Of a stretch of 64,000 nt of DNA, positions 22,088-33,188 are shown in pieces. The notes below the pieces were generated by a model. It searched no databases and was not told the origin of the DNA. It saw only the letters and a list, made by a program, of their open reading frames with translations. The position numbers and the translations under genes are program-made. The DNA is from Rhea pennata. Taxonomy: Eukaryota; Chordata; Aves; Rheiformes; Rheidae. Where the stretch lies: contig NC_084687.1 of the NCBI RefSeq assembly GCF_028389875.1, forward strand, positions 7,104,157 to 7,168,156. Reading direction: 5' to 3'. The stretch's first letter is position 1. Every line of letters begins with the position of its first letter.

Positions 22088-25000
22088 AGCTTACACAAAA
22101 TGCCTCATTCCTTCCTATTTCAGAAAACATCCGTCCCTTTACAGCTGACAGTTTCTTTATCTCATTTGTTGTCTTTCAGTTCATTGATCTTGTTTCTCAG
22201 TGCTTTCACTTGACTGTTCTTTGTTGAACTAACATCCACGGTTATCTCTGAATTTTCTTTCATTTTTTACTTTCTTGCACACTGAAGGCAAACCTTTCAG
22301 AATTTCTTCCCACTGAGGCTGCAGTATGACCTGAATTGCATCCATCTTTGTTTAAATCCACTGAGGCACAGAAAACCAGCAGATAGGTAAGAATATAATG
22401 TCAAAAATGTAATTCTGTTCTTTTTATTTGTGCATGAGGAGGTAAATTACCTCAAAATATGACTGTTTATTCCAATAGGCTACTCATTGCATGCACTGTT
22501 TGCATTTGTGTTCTTTAAAGATCCTATTATGCCCCTACCTCACTCACCCCTCCTCAGAGTAAAACTTAACTTTGCTCCAGCCAAATTCCAATCCATGACA
22601 TTCTTCTGGCTCCTACACTGGGTAAGAATATTCTCTGTACTAGGAGAGGAAAACGCCTTACAACATTTGCTGTGCTATGTGGTATTAAACAACTGTTGTA
22701 TTACCTCTCAGCTGGCTGCATTTTGGTTACCTAAATCCTCTTCATACTCACTGAAAATAATTTAGCAACTCTTGGTATAAAAGCTTATCTAAAATTATAA
22801 AGGGCTGTTATTTATTTATTTGGAGCAAAGTCCACACCTGCTTTCCCCCCCTTCAGCAACTACGTCACACATTGCTCTTTTAAGTGTGTATCATTTCTAT
22901 ATAGTACAGTGGCATCATTCTGCACCCAAGCATTGACAGCATTTCTCCTGAAAGAGGGATGGAAAACCAATTGCCCAGGTGAGCATGCCCTGCAGACACT
23001 TTTGGCGCTTATGTGAAACATCTGGTACTGTGGAACTCAATAAACCACATGAAATGGCTGGGAGGGCTTATTAGTGTGCATTAGCAACTGTCCATAGATT
23101 TAGTATAGAAATCAAGCAAAAACAAAGGAAGAGACCATGCCTATCCGACAGCTTTGAGCCGAAGGCTGTACACACATTCCAGGGAATGAGGGGGCTGCAG
23201 GAGCATGACCTCGATTGGACACAGCACAATCAGTGAGGGCCAAAAACAAAGGGAGAGGAACAATAAATCTGCCAGTCATGGTGTCATAGCGCTACTCAGC
23301 ATAGACATTGAGATGGTCTGGAGTCTCTCCCTCCAATCTGATGGCAATTGAGAAAATTAAATAAATAAACAGCAGCATCTTTTGGAATTAAGGCAATTAA
23401 GGCATCTCAGCATCTTATTAACCCTGCATCACAGAGAATGACTTCTGTGTCCAAATCACCTGAGTAGCACTACAACATGCCTGCTCTCTCAGGAGAGAAA
23501 AAGGGTAAGGTGAGGAAAATAGAAAGGGGAAGCAGTTCATGGTGTATAGTTATTTTATCACTTCTGCTCTGTCCCTCTCCCATGGGTGCAGATACTTCTG
23601 ACTGCTCTTCATTGTCTGTTTAAATCACATCAGTTTAAACGGGTTATGAAAAGCTGTCTTTAATCAAACCATTTGTTATGTCCAGGTCTCCTTGTCTGTC
23701 TCCATTCCCAGATTTATCCAGAGATAATTATCTCATGTTAGAGACTTGTTTCCCTTTTAGGACCAACTGGGAATATCCACCTAAAAGATGAAAAATAACT
23801 GGAACTAACAGAATGCTTGTGAATAGCTATCCTGTTACCTCTGCTTCATGGCATAGTTCTCTCCCCTGCCATCTGGTCTCTCCTGAATTTGTAGAGGTAA
23901 GCTCCCCAAAGCAGAAGCTGTATTCTTTTTCATACTGTGTGCAACATGATGGGGCTCTGCTCTTGGTGGTACTCAGATATGCATGTAAAAAGATCATAAT
24001 TAATATTAGAAAACAAATGAATAGAATTTTCCAGATTTTTTTTTGCTGTAAGTAACATGATGGAATTGCAAAGGAGTCACAGAGACTGTGCTACACCAAG
24101 AGCTTTTAAAATTTATTTAGACTGCCTGGCAATGTAAGGATAATGAACCAGGGTATGTACTCATACAGTGGAAGCCACTGCTGAGATTTTTCAAATCTCA
24201 TTATGATGAATGGGAGCTGCATGTCCAGACTTCTAAACTGCTATGACAATAAAAGCTGATGTGTAAAATAAAACCATCCACAATTTAAAGTGGTCTACAG
24301 AAGGTAGTAAGTAATGTGTATACAACAGATTAATAGACCTGGCCTTTGCTGAAGTGAATGCTGTACTATTTTACTAATTTTTCCTAGCACCTTGGCTAGA
24401 TCTTGTTTCTATATACAACACAACAGCATCTCAGACTTGGAGTGTTTAACAAGAAACTCATTTCTTTTGTCAGGGTGAAAGGCTGAAACTAGACAGGTCA
24501 GAACAAAATGTTCATGCCATTTTCCTATGGTAGAATAGCTTAGAGATTACTGGAGACTGCTTTCACTCCAAACTGAAACAGCAATGGATACTTTGGGCAC
24601 CTACTGTCAAGAAGCTGGTTGAAGCTGTTTTAGCAATGCAGTCAGTTTTGTACTTCTCATCCTCTTATGCAGCCTTCTGCATCATTCCTTTGCTGACCCA
24701 TCTGCCTTCATTTCCTCTTATGACTCCCTCTCTTTCTATGCTCATTCCTCTTTTCTGACTATTCCCTTGTGTCCTCCTCCTCCTATTTCTGGCCTGGTGC
24801 CTTCTTTCATTCTGCCCTATGCTCAGTCCATCCTCCCACATGCCCTGAGACATGTTTTCTCTCTATGGTTCAGATTCACTGGCTAAATAAAGCTCCAGCA
24901 CTAGTCTTGCAGCAAGGTCTCCAGATCTCACTGTACTGCTTCTGCTCATGTACTATAGAGATTTTGTTCTCTGTAATATTTATTTTTAAGCTGTTATGCT

Positions 25001-26784
25001 GTTCGTAAGACAAATAATCTCAGGTTAGCTGAACAGATTTATCTGTCTACATCTAAAAGATCACTTTTTAATAGACATAATCATTAATTGCCTCTATGTG
25101 GCTAAATGCACCTATGAGATACACAGTGGGGAGTCGCAGCCCTAATTATTGCAGTAAACAGGAAATGCTAATGTTGGTGGACTTCCACCCCTCCTCCCCC
25201 TGAAATTAGCTGCAAAGATTTGTTGTGATTATTAGCCCCCAAGGCAGACTGTCTGCTTCTGGACTAAATGCATCAATCCTGCCATAGACTGACAGGGAGG
25301 CATAATCTGTCCCCTATCCTAATCTTTTACAGATAACGGGTTTGCAAGCACCTTGTGATCTCATGGAGAGAGTATCTGTTCCCGTCTGTTTTACGATATC
25401 TTATTTCTAATTATGACAGAACTACAAGATCTAAGAAAAACTCAACAAGATACACCACGTAGGTGACCAGCTGCCTGCAGGGGGACTACCATTCCTAGCA
25501 GTTCCCTGCATTACATGAATATGTGAAGATGCACCAGTCAGTATGATTTTAATGAAAAAAGTCTGTTTCAAATACTGCAGACCGCAAAGCTCCATATTGC
25601 TTGCTAGGATAACTCTGAAATGTAGTGCAGTTTGAGGGGTTCACCAGTTATCTCATAGCTTCTCCTATAAGCAAGAGAGAATAAGCAAGGCAGAATCAGA
25701 CACTAAGCCACTTTGGATGAGGGGGGAGAGGAAGAAAATGCTGTTGAAGGAAAAGATGACAGCGTGGACCATCATATAGGGAAGCTGAGGAGGGAAAGGG
25801 GCAGAGAAAGGAGCAATGACTAAGGAAAAAGGATTCTGAAGTCTTAGGAAAAAGGAAGGAGATATCCCTACTGAGAGCAAGCAGTGGTACTAGATAAGAA
25901 AAAGTTAGTGGAGAATGTCCTTAGAAAAACTGAATTAATACATACTATACTGATAAAGCCACAGTGAGAATTAATATTCACCCTTGGAATGTGAAATTCT
26001 ATCAAAATCAGTGGGATTGTTTTCCATTGATTTTGGTAAACCAGACATTTATTTGTAATTTACTAAGTCATTTAAAGCTGAGTACAGATTGTTGGATGTC
26101 CGATTTGAGATGTCTGCCAACTGAGAGGAACATCTGCACCAGCTGATAACATGGGGCGTGTTGAGTTTTCATACATGACTGTTCTAAGATTTAAATTCCG
26201 CGTACAGAAGGCAGCAATATGCTTCTCCACCAAATAAATCACACATATTATTGGTAAAGTATGTATCAGTCTGAAATAAACTGTACGCCAGACAGAGCAC
26301 ATTATTTATTACCTTGCTTTGGATAGTAATGCAGAGACCGTGATTTCATACAGAGCAAAACAAACCCAGCTTTTGCCCTGAAGGATCATGCCATATTGCT
26401 AAATTGTGTAATTAATCATTTCTGTCACGTGGATATGTTTTTTTTCCTCCTCTTTCCCCCAGTTTGCAGCATCTTAATTCCAGAAGAGTGGTTCCTATGC
26501 CAAAACCTCCCCGGCTGCAGCCTGTGCCCGGCAGAGCGGGCTGCGTGGGCGCTCCGCGGTGGTGGGCGCGGTGCAGGGAAGCCCCCGTTCCGCCGCGGCC
26601 CGCTGGCGGGCCCTGCTAAGCGGCAAGGGCCCGGCAGCTGTGGACACGAGTGGGTGCTGGCAGAGCGCGGGGGATTGCGGAGGAGCTCCTCGCCCGCCAC
26701 CGCCACAGCCCTGCTCCTCCTCCGTGAGGGGACGCGAGGCACGCGACGGCCGTTAACGGCCACCGCGCTCAAGCGAGCCCCGGC

Positions 26785-26794
26785 GGCCAATCAG
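26785..26794 (+). promoter_or_regulatory. DDX20: CCAAT box (NF-Y type)
   Basis: GGCCAATCAG matches the NF-Y consensus and lies inside the CpG island upstream of DDX20, at a typical distance from a TATA-less start site. Confidence 0.55.
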
Positions 26795-26938
26795 CGCCGC
26801 CGCCCGCTTCGGCGGCCGCAGCGCCCCCTGGCGGCGCGGCTGGGCGCGGCGGCCGGTGCCTCCAGAGCGCGTGCGCGGGCCGGGGGCGGCGCGTAAAGCG
26901 GCGTCGCGCTGCGCCGCGCTCCTGCTTTCCCGCCTCCT

Positions 26939-26950
26939 AAGATGGCGGCG
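26939..26950 (+). promoter_or_regulatory. DDX20: YY1-type element overlapping the DDX20 start codon
   Basis: AAGATGGCGGCG contains the extended YY1 motif AAGATGGCGGC, with the motif ATG being the initiation codon. The element is known from many TATA-less housekeeping promoters close to the transcription start, which would imply a short 5' UTR here. The A at -3 and G at +4 also give a good initiation context. Confidence 0.6.
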
Positions 26951-27146
26951 CCCGCGGGCTCCCCGCCGCCGCCGCCGCCGCCTGAGGGCCGGTTCCGCAC
27001 GCGCGACGTTTTGGTGCCCGGGGGCCCCGGGGACTTCGGCTCCTTGCTGCTGTCGACGCCGGTGCTGGCGGGGCTGTCGGCGGCTGGGTTCCACCGACCC
27101 TCGCCGGTCCAGCTGAAGGCCATTCCGCTGGGGCGCTGCGGCCTGG
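26942..27146 (+). CDS. DDX20: DDX20 exon 1
   Basis: Encodes residues 1-68 and the first base of Asp69; donor CTGG|GTGAGG. A (CCG)6CCT run gives seven prolines (8-14). The Q motif, [17 protein letters not shown], ends the exon. Confidence 0.95.
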
Positions 27147-30100
27147 GTGAGGGACCGGGACCCGCGGGCCGCGGGCCGCGGCGTTGCGCCGCCGCCGCCC
27201 TTCAGCCCGAGCGGGGCGGGACGGGGTGTGGGGCGCTCTGCTGACCCCCTGGTGCCGCTTTCTTCCAGACCTCATCGTGCAGGCCAAGTCTGGCACGGGC
27301 AAAACCTGCGTGTTCGCTGCCATCGCCCTGGACGCCCTGCTGCTGGAGAGCCCCGCGACGCAGGTGAGCCGCCCCCGCGGCGCCGGCGGCGGGTGCTCCA
27401 GGCCCTCCTGGGTCTGCGAGACTCGCGCTTCCACAACTGCTGTAACATGCCGTCCTTTAGCCCCCCCCTCCGCGTGAAACCTGTGGTGAAAAGTTGCTCC
27501 AGTTGTTATTGCTGCTGTGCGAACTTACAAATTAGAAGCAAAATTTGATCTTTTAGTAGGTTTTGTGTGAGCTCTGATATTTGGTATCATGAAACTGGTA
27601 ATGTCAAGACTGGATGCTGTGCTTCAATCTCCTGGGCCATTCTGTTGCTTTCAAGGCTAATTCTTTGTCCCTTACAGATTTTGATCTTAGCTCCGACAAG
27701 AGAGATTGCTGTGCAGATTCATGCTGTCATCACAGCCATTGGAATAAAAATGGAAGGTTTGGCATGCCATGTGTTCATTGGAGGGACTCCTCTGAACCAG
27801 GACAAAATAAGACTAAAGAAATGCCACATAGCAGTTGGCTCTCCAGGTATGGGCTTGCCTGCACGTACTTCAGATAATCTGACACATTTTGCACTACAGT
27901 AATTTGTGCTTTTGAAATCTTGATTTTTCTTTTTTCTTTTACTAATAGGGGAGAGTCTCAAAGGCCAATGCTAAAGAAATAAAAAAAGAAAAAAAGAGAC
28001 TCAATGTTTTAGTGAAAGATTGTTCTAAGTATACCATTTTAAAAGGTCTATTGAAACTTAAAAGGAATAAATATTATAAGTATTTTTTATTAGATTTTTT
28101 TTTTTTTTTAGTTAATGCTTGTGAAGCCCAGATTACTCTTTTTGGCTTTTGCAGGTCGAATAAAACAACTCATAGAGTTGGATTATTTAAATACAGCTAG
28201 TATTCGGCTCTTCATTCTTGATGAAGCAGACAAGCTTCTAGAAGAAGGCAGCTTTCAGGAACAAATCAAGTAAGGAAAATGTTCATCACACAGACTTGAC
28301 AGATTAGATGCATATTTGTCAGTCTTTCCCATAAATGTCCTTCTTTTGTAGTTGGATTTATTCTTCCCTGCCGGCCAATAAACAGATGCTGGCTGTTTCA
28401 GCCACTTACCCTGAATCATTAGCTAGTGCTTTGACCAGGTACATGAGAGAGCCAACATTTGTGAGACTGAACCCTACTGATCCAAGTCTCATTGGTAAGT
28501 ATAAGAAATTCATTTATGTTAATATAAAAAAGGTTAACAGGAACATAACAAAACCAAAATGAGTGCCTTAATACTTATGATTTCTTCTCATTTCCCTTTA
28601 TAGATAATTTGATTAGTTCACTAAGTATTTATTCCTAGTATTGCTTTATTTAAAACATCAGTGATGAAGTTAATTTTCCGTTTTTTTGAACACTTCAAAA
28701 ATGTTCCATCTTTTAAGAAGAATTAGCCTCTAGGTTTTTATTTGGTACCTGTGTGTTTATTTTAATTTAGTTTTTTTTCTAGCTGCAATGACATGTGAAT
28801 TGACAGCAATATAATACAATGCATATTTTTATCAAAGTTGTTAATCTGATAGCGTTTTTTCTCCTTACTCAGGCCTGAAGCAGTATTACAAAATTGTGAA
28901 TTCCCATCCACTTCCTCATAAGACGTTTGAGGAAAAAGTCCAGCACTTACAGGAGTTATTTGGCAAGATTCCATTTAATCAAGCCTTAGTCTTCTCAAAT
29001 TTGCATAGCAGGTAATAAATATGAAAAAATCTGAAAAAAATACTTGAAAGTAATGGTTATAGTAGTCATGTAGCATTACTTATAAAGGTCTCAACAGAAC
29101 TGAAGTTATATGCAAGTTTCACATGTGAGATATAGTCACAACATGTAAAATATAACAGTATGAAAACTTGAAGAGGGGAATGTTTGTACCTGAAGGTATC
29201 TTGTATATTGTTTAGGCTGCAGTGAGGATTAGTACCCTGTTGAGCTTTGCCAGCCTGGTCTGAAAGGTACAAAATCTGTAAGGTTGCTACTTTGGACATA
29301 AGATGGGACTGGCAATTCTGGAATGTAATCTTTGCCTGTAAAGAATAGTATGTTGTTAAAAAGGACACGTTGGCTGTTATGCCTAACATTGTCTTGATAC
29401 TGCTAAGTAACTAGTTTTATTCACAATTTTCGTTGTGTATGTTCTGTTAGAGCTCAACATTTAGCTGAAATACTGACATCCAAAGGCTTTCCTGCTGAGT
29501 GCATTTCAGGTAAGTTTATTCAGAACTTTGTGGTTCTCTAGGCTGAAATTTGTGCATACATCTGACCTAAAATGGGAATGTTCAACTTAAAAGCTTGGTT
29601 TCGAAGACCTCTTCATATGACAAAGAATAGCATTTGAATCTTCACAAGTCTTTAAAGACTTGCATATTGTGAATCTAATTTTCTATTAGTCAGCTTTTCT
29701 GCTTTTTAATCTGTTGCTGAGTGTCATATTATGACTGTCTACATAAGTGCATTGGTTTATTTGCAAAGGAAAAGTTTTTTACACTTACAGCTTTAAGCAG
29801 TGTCTGTTTGGAATGCTGTTGCATTTAAGTCTTTTTTCCTAACTTCTCTGTTAACAACTGATAATTAATTCATAATGGTTATTAGAAGCCTTCCTTTGAA
29901 TTTCTCCTTCCTTGGTGTTTTTTTATGGCTATGTGTGCTTTTTTTCAAGTAAAATTTTTCTAAGGTTAGTGTTCAAGTGAGTCGTGTGTATAAGTAATTG
30001 ATTTCTCTTTCTATAAACAAATGGAAATAAGACTAATTACAAAAATAATTTGTTTGTTTTCTGTTTGCTTCTTGCTTAACTTACTTCTAGAATTGATTTT

Positions 30101-33100
30101 TGAGGAATTTCCTCTCTGATCTCATCTGTGGTTTACAAAGCAGTATTTTCCAGAATTTGAGGAGCAAGAAACCGAGAAAGATAATCTGTTTCTAATGTTT
30201 ATTTCAGTTTCTAAATACTTTTTTTTTTTGTCTCTAGGTGGCATGAATCAAAATCAACGACTTGATGCTATGGCTAAATTAAAGCAATTCCACTGTAGAG
30301 TTCTTATTTCCACAGACTTAGTAAGTTGGTATCTCCAGAGTCCCTTCCAACCTTACTGATTCTATGATATTTAATAGCATATGCAAGAATTGCATATACA
30401 TTTATTTCAGAGCATTAAATTTGACTTGGAATTGAATGGAACTTAAACATACTGTTAAAATGTGACTGAAGAGCACTGTGTGAGACTTGTTTTCGCTGTG
30501 ATTGAGAAACTGTACTCTTTTTCTCTTCTGTTTCAAAAATAATTTCTCTGTTGAATTACAGAAGTTTGTAGAGATTTCAGTGGAGCAGAGGTGCTTACTT
30601 TTAGTAGGGGCTGTAAGAAGGAACAGTTTTTTATATCACAGTGAAATGTTTTATACATTTTTTACATTTTTATCACATTTTTTATATAACAGTAAAATCT
30701 CAAGCAGCTTTTGGTAGGGCAGTGGTTATTTCTTGTCTGAGACTTCTGCAGCTTTGTGGTTGGTGGTTTTTTGTCAGTTGCTAGCTTGAGGTTCTGTCAT
30801 GCTGTGGGGTTGAATTTTTTTAGTGTTGGGAAGAAGTACACTTGCTTATCCCTTCCATACGGAAGGGATAAGTAAAATGATCCTGAGGTTGCACTGTTCC
30901 AGTGTAATGTATTTGTTCTACTGGAGAATTGTAGATGTAGAAGTTACTATAAAAGCAGTTAACTCGCAATGTATTATGGTATCTCTTAAAGATCTGCTCA
31001 GCATGTTCACTTATCTCCTTTTATCTTCTTGCTTTTTCCCAAGACATCTCGTGGAATTGATGCTGAGAAAGTGAATCTAGTCATCAATCTGGATGTACCT
31101 ATGGACTGGGAAACATATATGCATCGTATTGGTAGAGCTGGACGCTTTGGTAATGTCATGTCATGTGGATTTATCAAGCTTGAGCTAGCTTTCATGGGTC
31201 TGGCTAGGTAATTATACTTTCTACTGTGTATCATAGGAACTTTAGGCTTGTCTGTGACATACTGCTGCCGTGGAGAAGAGGAAAACATGATGATGAAAAT
31301 TGCACAGAAGTGTAATCTTCAGCTTCTTCCCTTACCAGGTATGCTGTGTGCTGTGAACTCAGCTATATGGTGTTTTGTTGGCTGTTTTCTGCTGCAGATT
31401 CAGTGCTTCAGTGAAGTCCACAGTGAACTGACATAGACCTTCTCTGAAGGTAGCTGCATTAAGTTTAGTACAGTCAGGTCACTTGTACACAGTGCTGATG
31501 ACCTCTGCTGCGAATGTGCCACTGCCGCAGTTGTACAAAGCAATAGAACATGAAGAACTTTAGTGCATGGCTGTGGGTCGAGAGAGGAACTTAGCATTCA
31601 GCAGCTGTTTAGACAACTACATAGTTACTTGGATTTCCAGAAACAGTCAACATGAAGTAAGCTACAGAACAACAGGAGTTCTCTAGTATTAAGTCTTTCT
31701 CAGGCTGTAGGATGCAGTAGTGAAAGGAAGAAATAATTGAAACTGCAAAAGACTTGCTACACTGTCTTTGTCAGAAGGCCAAGTGTTTTGCTAGAAACTT
31801 AGCATTTACTCTTCCTTATTTCTGTTTTTTACCCAATTAAGTACAATATGCTAGAAGATCAATGAGTAACATAACACTTATTCAGACTTCTTGATGACTT
31901 CTGAGAAGAAAATGTTCTATCTGAGCTCTTTCAAGAAGAGAGAAAGTCAGTTTATAGTTCTGACTTAACATCTCTTACCATACTATTTGTGATTCTGTAA
32001 AGCTTTACTTTGTTGTTCATTTGAATTCTAGAAGGAAGGCTGCACTTACTGAGTGCCTGCTTGTTTCCCTTTTGTGCAGAGCCTATACCTCCTGGAATGA
32101 TGGATCAATTTGAAGATTGGGAGGTAGAAGTCAAAGCTGCTGCACATACAGATGCTTCAGTGAATTCTGACACTGTGTTTCTTAGGCCAGAGGAACCAAT
32201 AGAGCAGCCAGCCCGAAATAACTTTACAGAGATACCTCGGCCTCATTCTAATCTTCCAGGTGATAATATTGTAGAAAGGCCAAAAAAGGCTCTGAAGCAA
32301 AAACCAAAAAGGTGCACCAATTCTGCAAATGCAGAAAAAGGTAGCCACGAAACTTTCAGTTTCCATACAAAACAGAGGAATCAAGTAGGAACTGCCTCCA
32401 AAATGGACAAACAAAATATCACTAATGCTTCAGATGAGGAATCCTTAAAAAAAAATCTTCCCAGAATTCCATGCTTGTCAACTTTCAAAAACCAACAGAG
32501 CAATGGTCCCTGGAACCTCTCGGAGTTTGTTGAAGATTATGAGTATTTCATTAAAGAAGGGCTGGAGAGGGATGTTGAAATTCTAAGAAGTTATTCAGGC
32601 CTGGGAGAACAGTGTGAGCTCCCCAGAAATGGTTCTGTAGAGCGTAAAGATGTGGAAGATGCTACAGAGGCAGTAGCAAATAGCGTTGTGCCTGCTGATA
32701 GTGATAGTTCGTATAGTTCCAGGGCTTCCTCCAAAAGCAGAGAGCATAACTCATGCTTTGAAGCATTTTCAGGTATGCAGGAAAAGAATGCTGTTCCCTC
32801 TATAGATCAAGGTCTTACAAGCTTTTCTCTTACACCCGAGAAGCCTCAGGAGCTATTGCAAGTGCCAAAGCCGAAACAAATTAAAAAGAAAGGTCTGAAA
32901 CAAAATGCTAAACAAAAGAGAAGTAATTACCACCAATTCTGTATTCCCTCTGTGAGAGAAACTGAAGACGACTGCTCTTGCACCCCTTGGGGTGGTAGTG
33001 TTCCTGGCTTTCCATATGAGGCTTGGAGTTACAAAAACTACTGGAAGTCTCACTATCAAGCCTGGCAAAACTACTATGCTACAGTGTCTCTTATGCACTA

Positions 33101-33188
33101 CAGGAAAAATTACAGACACTTTAGCTGGATGAATGCTTATCATGTCAACTCGGTCTATCTTCAAGAACTGCTGAAAAGTGATGGTTGA
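26942..33188 (+). CDS. DDX20: DEAD-box helicase DDX20 (Gemin3), complete, 11 coding exons
   Basis: DDX20 is the helicase of the SMN complex, which loads Sm proteins on snRNAs; it also associates with microRNPs. Joined exons: 26942-27146, 27269-27363, 27678-27846, 28155-28269, 28352-28494, 28873-29011, 29451-29509, 30238-30320, 31044-31149, 31237-31338, 32080-33188. All introns are GT-AG and the phases agree, giving 774 residues. Visible motifs: Q motif (F50...PSPVQ57), motif I AKSGTGKT (74-81), Ia PTREIA (106-111), II DEAD (179-182), III SAT (211-213), V STDLTSRGID (333-342), [10 protein letters not shown] (363-370). Residues from about 406 form the long Gemin3-specific tail, with a conserved block near 550-580 and a Tyr/Trp-rich end. 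Human DDX20 is 824 residues as I recall; the shortfall is in the N-terminus and the linker. Confidence 0.97.
27269..27363 (+). CDS. DDX20: DDX20 exon 2
   Basis: Acceptor TTCTTCCAG, donor CAG|GTGAGC, phases 1 and 0. Encodes the Walker A motif AKSGTGKT, with Lys80 as the nucleotide-binding lysine. Confidence 0.96.
27364..28154 (+). other. DDX20: DDX20 introns 2 and 3 (flanking exon 3)
   Basis: Two introns of 314 and 308 bases lie either side of exon 3. Intron 3 contains a run of 15 T followed by AG (28095-28111), a second potential 3' splice site 43 bases before the real one. Nothing else was recognised. Confidence 0.85.
27678..27846 (+). CDS. DDX20: DDX20 exon 3
   Basis: Acceptor CCCTTACAG, donor CCAG|GTATGG. 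Encodes residues 101-156 with PTREIA (motif Ia) and the FIGGTP region, ending in VGSPG, which stands in place of the common TPGR form of motif Ib. Confidence 0.96.
28155..28269 (+). CDS. DDX20: DDX20 exon 4
   Basis: Acceptor GGCTTTTGCAG, donor TCAA|GTAAGG. Encodes the Walker B motif in [14 protein letters not shown]. Confidence 0.96.
28352..28494 (+). CDS. DDX20: DDX20 exon 5
   Basis: Acceptor TTCTTTTGTAG, donor ATTG|GTAAGT. Encodes the SAT motif ([10 protein letters not shown]), which couples ATP hydrolysis to unwinding in DEAD-box proteins, and the end of RecA domain 1. Confidence 0.96.
28495..28872 (+). other. DDX20: DDX20 intron 5
   Basis: A 378-base AT-rich intron. No repeat or alternative exon was seen. 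Confidence 0.85.
28873..29011 (+). CDS. DDX20: DDX20 exon 6
   Basis: Acceptor CTTACTCAG, donor AGCAG|GTAATA. Starts RecA domain 2 and includes [12 protein letters not shown] (motif IV region). Confidence 0.96.
29012..29450 (+). other. DDX20: DDX20 intron 6
   Basis: A 439-base intron with no recognised element. Confidence 0.85.
29451..29509 (+). CDS. DDX20: DDX20 exon 7
   Basis: A 59-base exon, acceptor TTCTGTTAG, donor TTCAG|GTAAGT. Encodes [19 protein letters not shown], closely matching human DDX20. Confidence 0.95.
29510..30237 (+). other. DDX20: DDX20 intron 7
   Basis: A 728-base AT-rich intron. No repeat was recognised; a T-rich tract leads into the acceptor. Confidence 0.85.
30238..30320 (+). 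CDS. DDX20: DDX20 exon 8
   Basis: Acceptor TTGTCTCTAG, donor TTA|GTAAGT. Encodes [15 protein letters not shown] through ISTDL, the first half of motif V. Confidence 0.96.
30330..30369 (+). mobile_element. CR1 LINE 3'-end fragment
   Basis: TCTCCAGAGTCCCTTCCAAC, then CTTACTGATTCTATGATA, matches the conserved CR1 3' end (cctccagaggtcccttccaa, then cattctatgattctatg) including the terminal ATTCTATG octamer. Only the last 40 or so bases remain, in the same direction as DDX20. CR1 is the dominant LINE of birds and other sauropsids. Confidence 0.75.
30845..30872. repeat. Perfect 12-bp hairpin in DDX20 intron 8
   Basis: CTTATCCCTTCC and GGAAGGGATAAG pair without mismatch around the four-base loop ATAC. 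The flanking bases do not extend the stem. Its function is unknown. Confidence 0.85.
31044..31149 (+). CDS. DDX20: DDX20 exon 9
   Basis: Acceptor TTTTTCCCAAG, donor TTTG|GTAATG. Encodes [11 protein letters not shown] (rest of motif V) and [10 protein letters not shown] (motif VI, arginine fingers). Confidence 0.96.
31237..31338 (+). CDS. DDX20: DDX20 exon 10
   Basis: Acceptor GTGTATCATAG, donor ACCAG|GTATGC. Encodes [19 protein letters not shown], the end of the helicase core. Confidence 0.95.
31339..32079 (+). other. DDX20: DDX20 intron 10
   Basis: A 741-base intron with no recognised element. Confidence 0.85.
32080..33188 (+). CDS. DDX20: DDX20 exon 11 (terminal coding exon)
   Basis: Acceptor CCTTTTGTGCAG; stop TGA at 33186-33188. 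Encodes about 369 residues of the Gemin3 C-terminal region, which in human binds SMN and Gemin4. Most of it is Ser/Lys/Glu-rich and poorly conserved. Two blocks match human DDX20: [19 protein letters not shown] (about 550-568) and the aromatic C-terminus with [14 protein letters not shown] and [17 protein letters not shown]. Confidence 0.96.

Larger units (their letters stand above)
19061..26480. other. Intergenic region between INKA2 and DDX20
   Basis: About 7.4 kb of AT-rich DNA between two divergent promoters. No coding exon, tRNA or intact transposon was recognised. It holds a degenerate tetranucleotide repeat near 19850, a 9-bp inverted repeat near 22064, and two repeat-poor stretches (about 23030-23410 and 25060-25330) that look like conserved non-coding DNA. 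Human has an antisense RNA divergent from INKA2; an equivalent could start here but no structure shows it. Confidence 0.6.
26480..27450 (+). promoter_or_regulatory. DDX20: DDX20 CpG-island promoter
   Basis: A sharp change from AT-rich to CpG-dense DNA starts near 26500 and continues past exon 2. There is no TATA box. A strong CCAAT box (CCAATCAG, 26787-26794) lies 155 bases before the start codon, and a YY1-type element overlaps the ATG. This is the usual layout of a housekeeping promoter. Confidence 0.8.
30321..31043 (+). other. DDX20: DDX20 intron 8
   Basis: A 723-base intron that carries a CR1 3' tail starting within about ten bases of the donor and a perfect 12-bp hairpin at 30845-30872. 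Confidence 0.85.
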
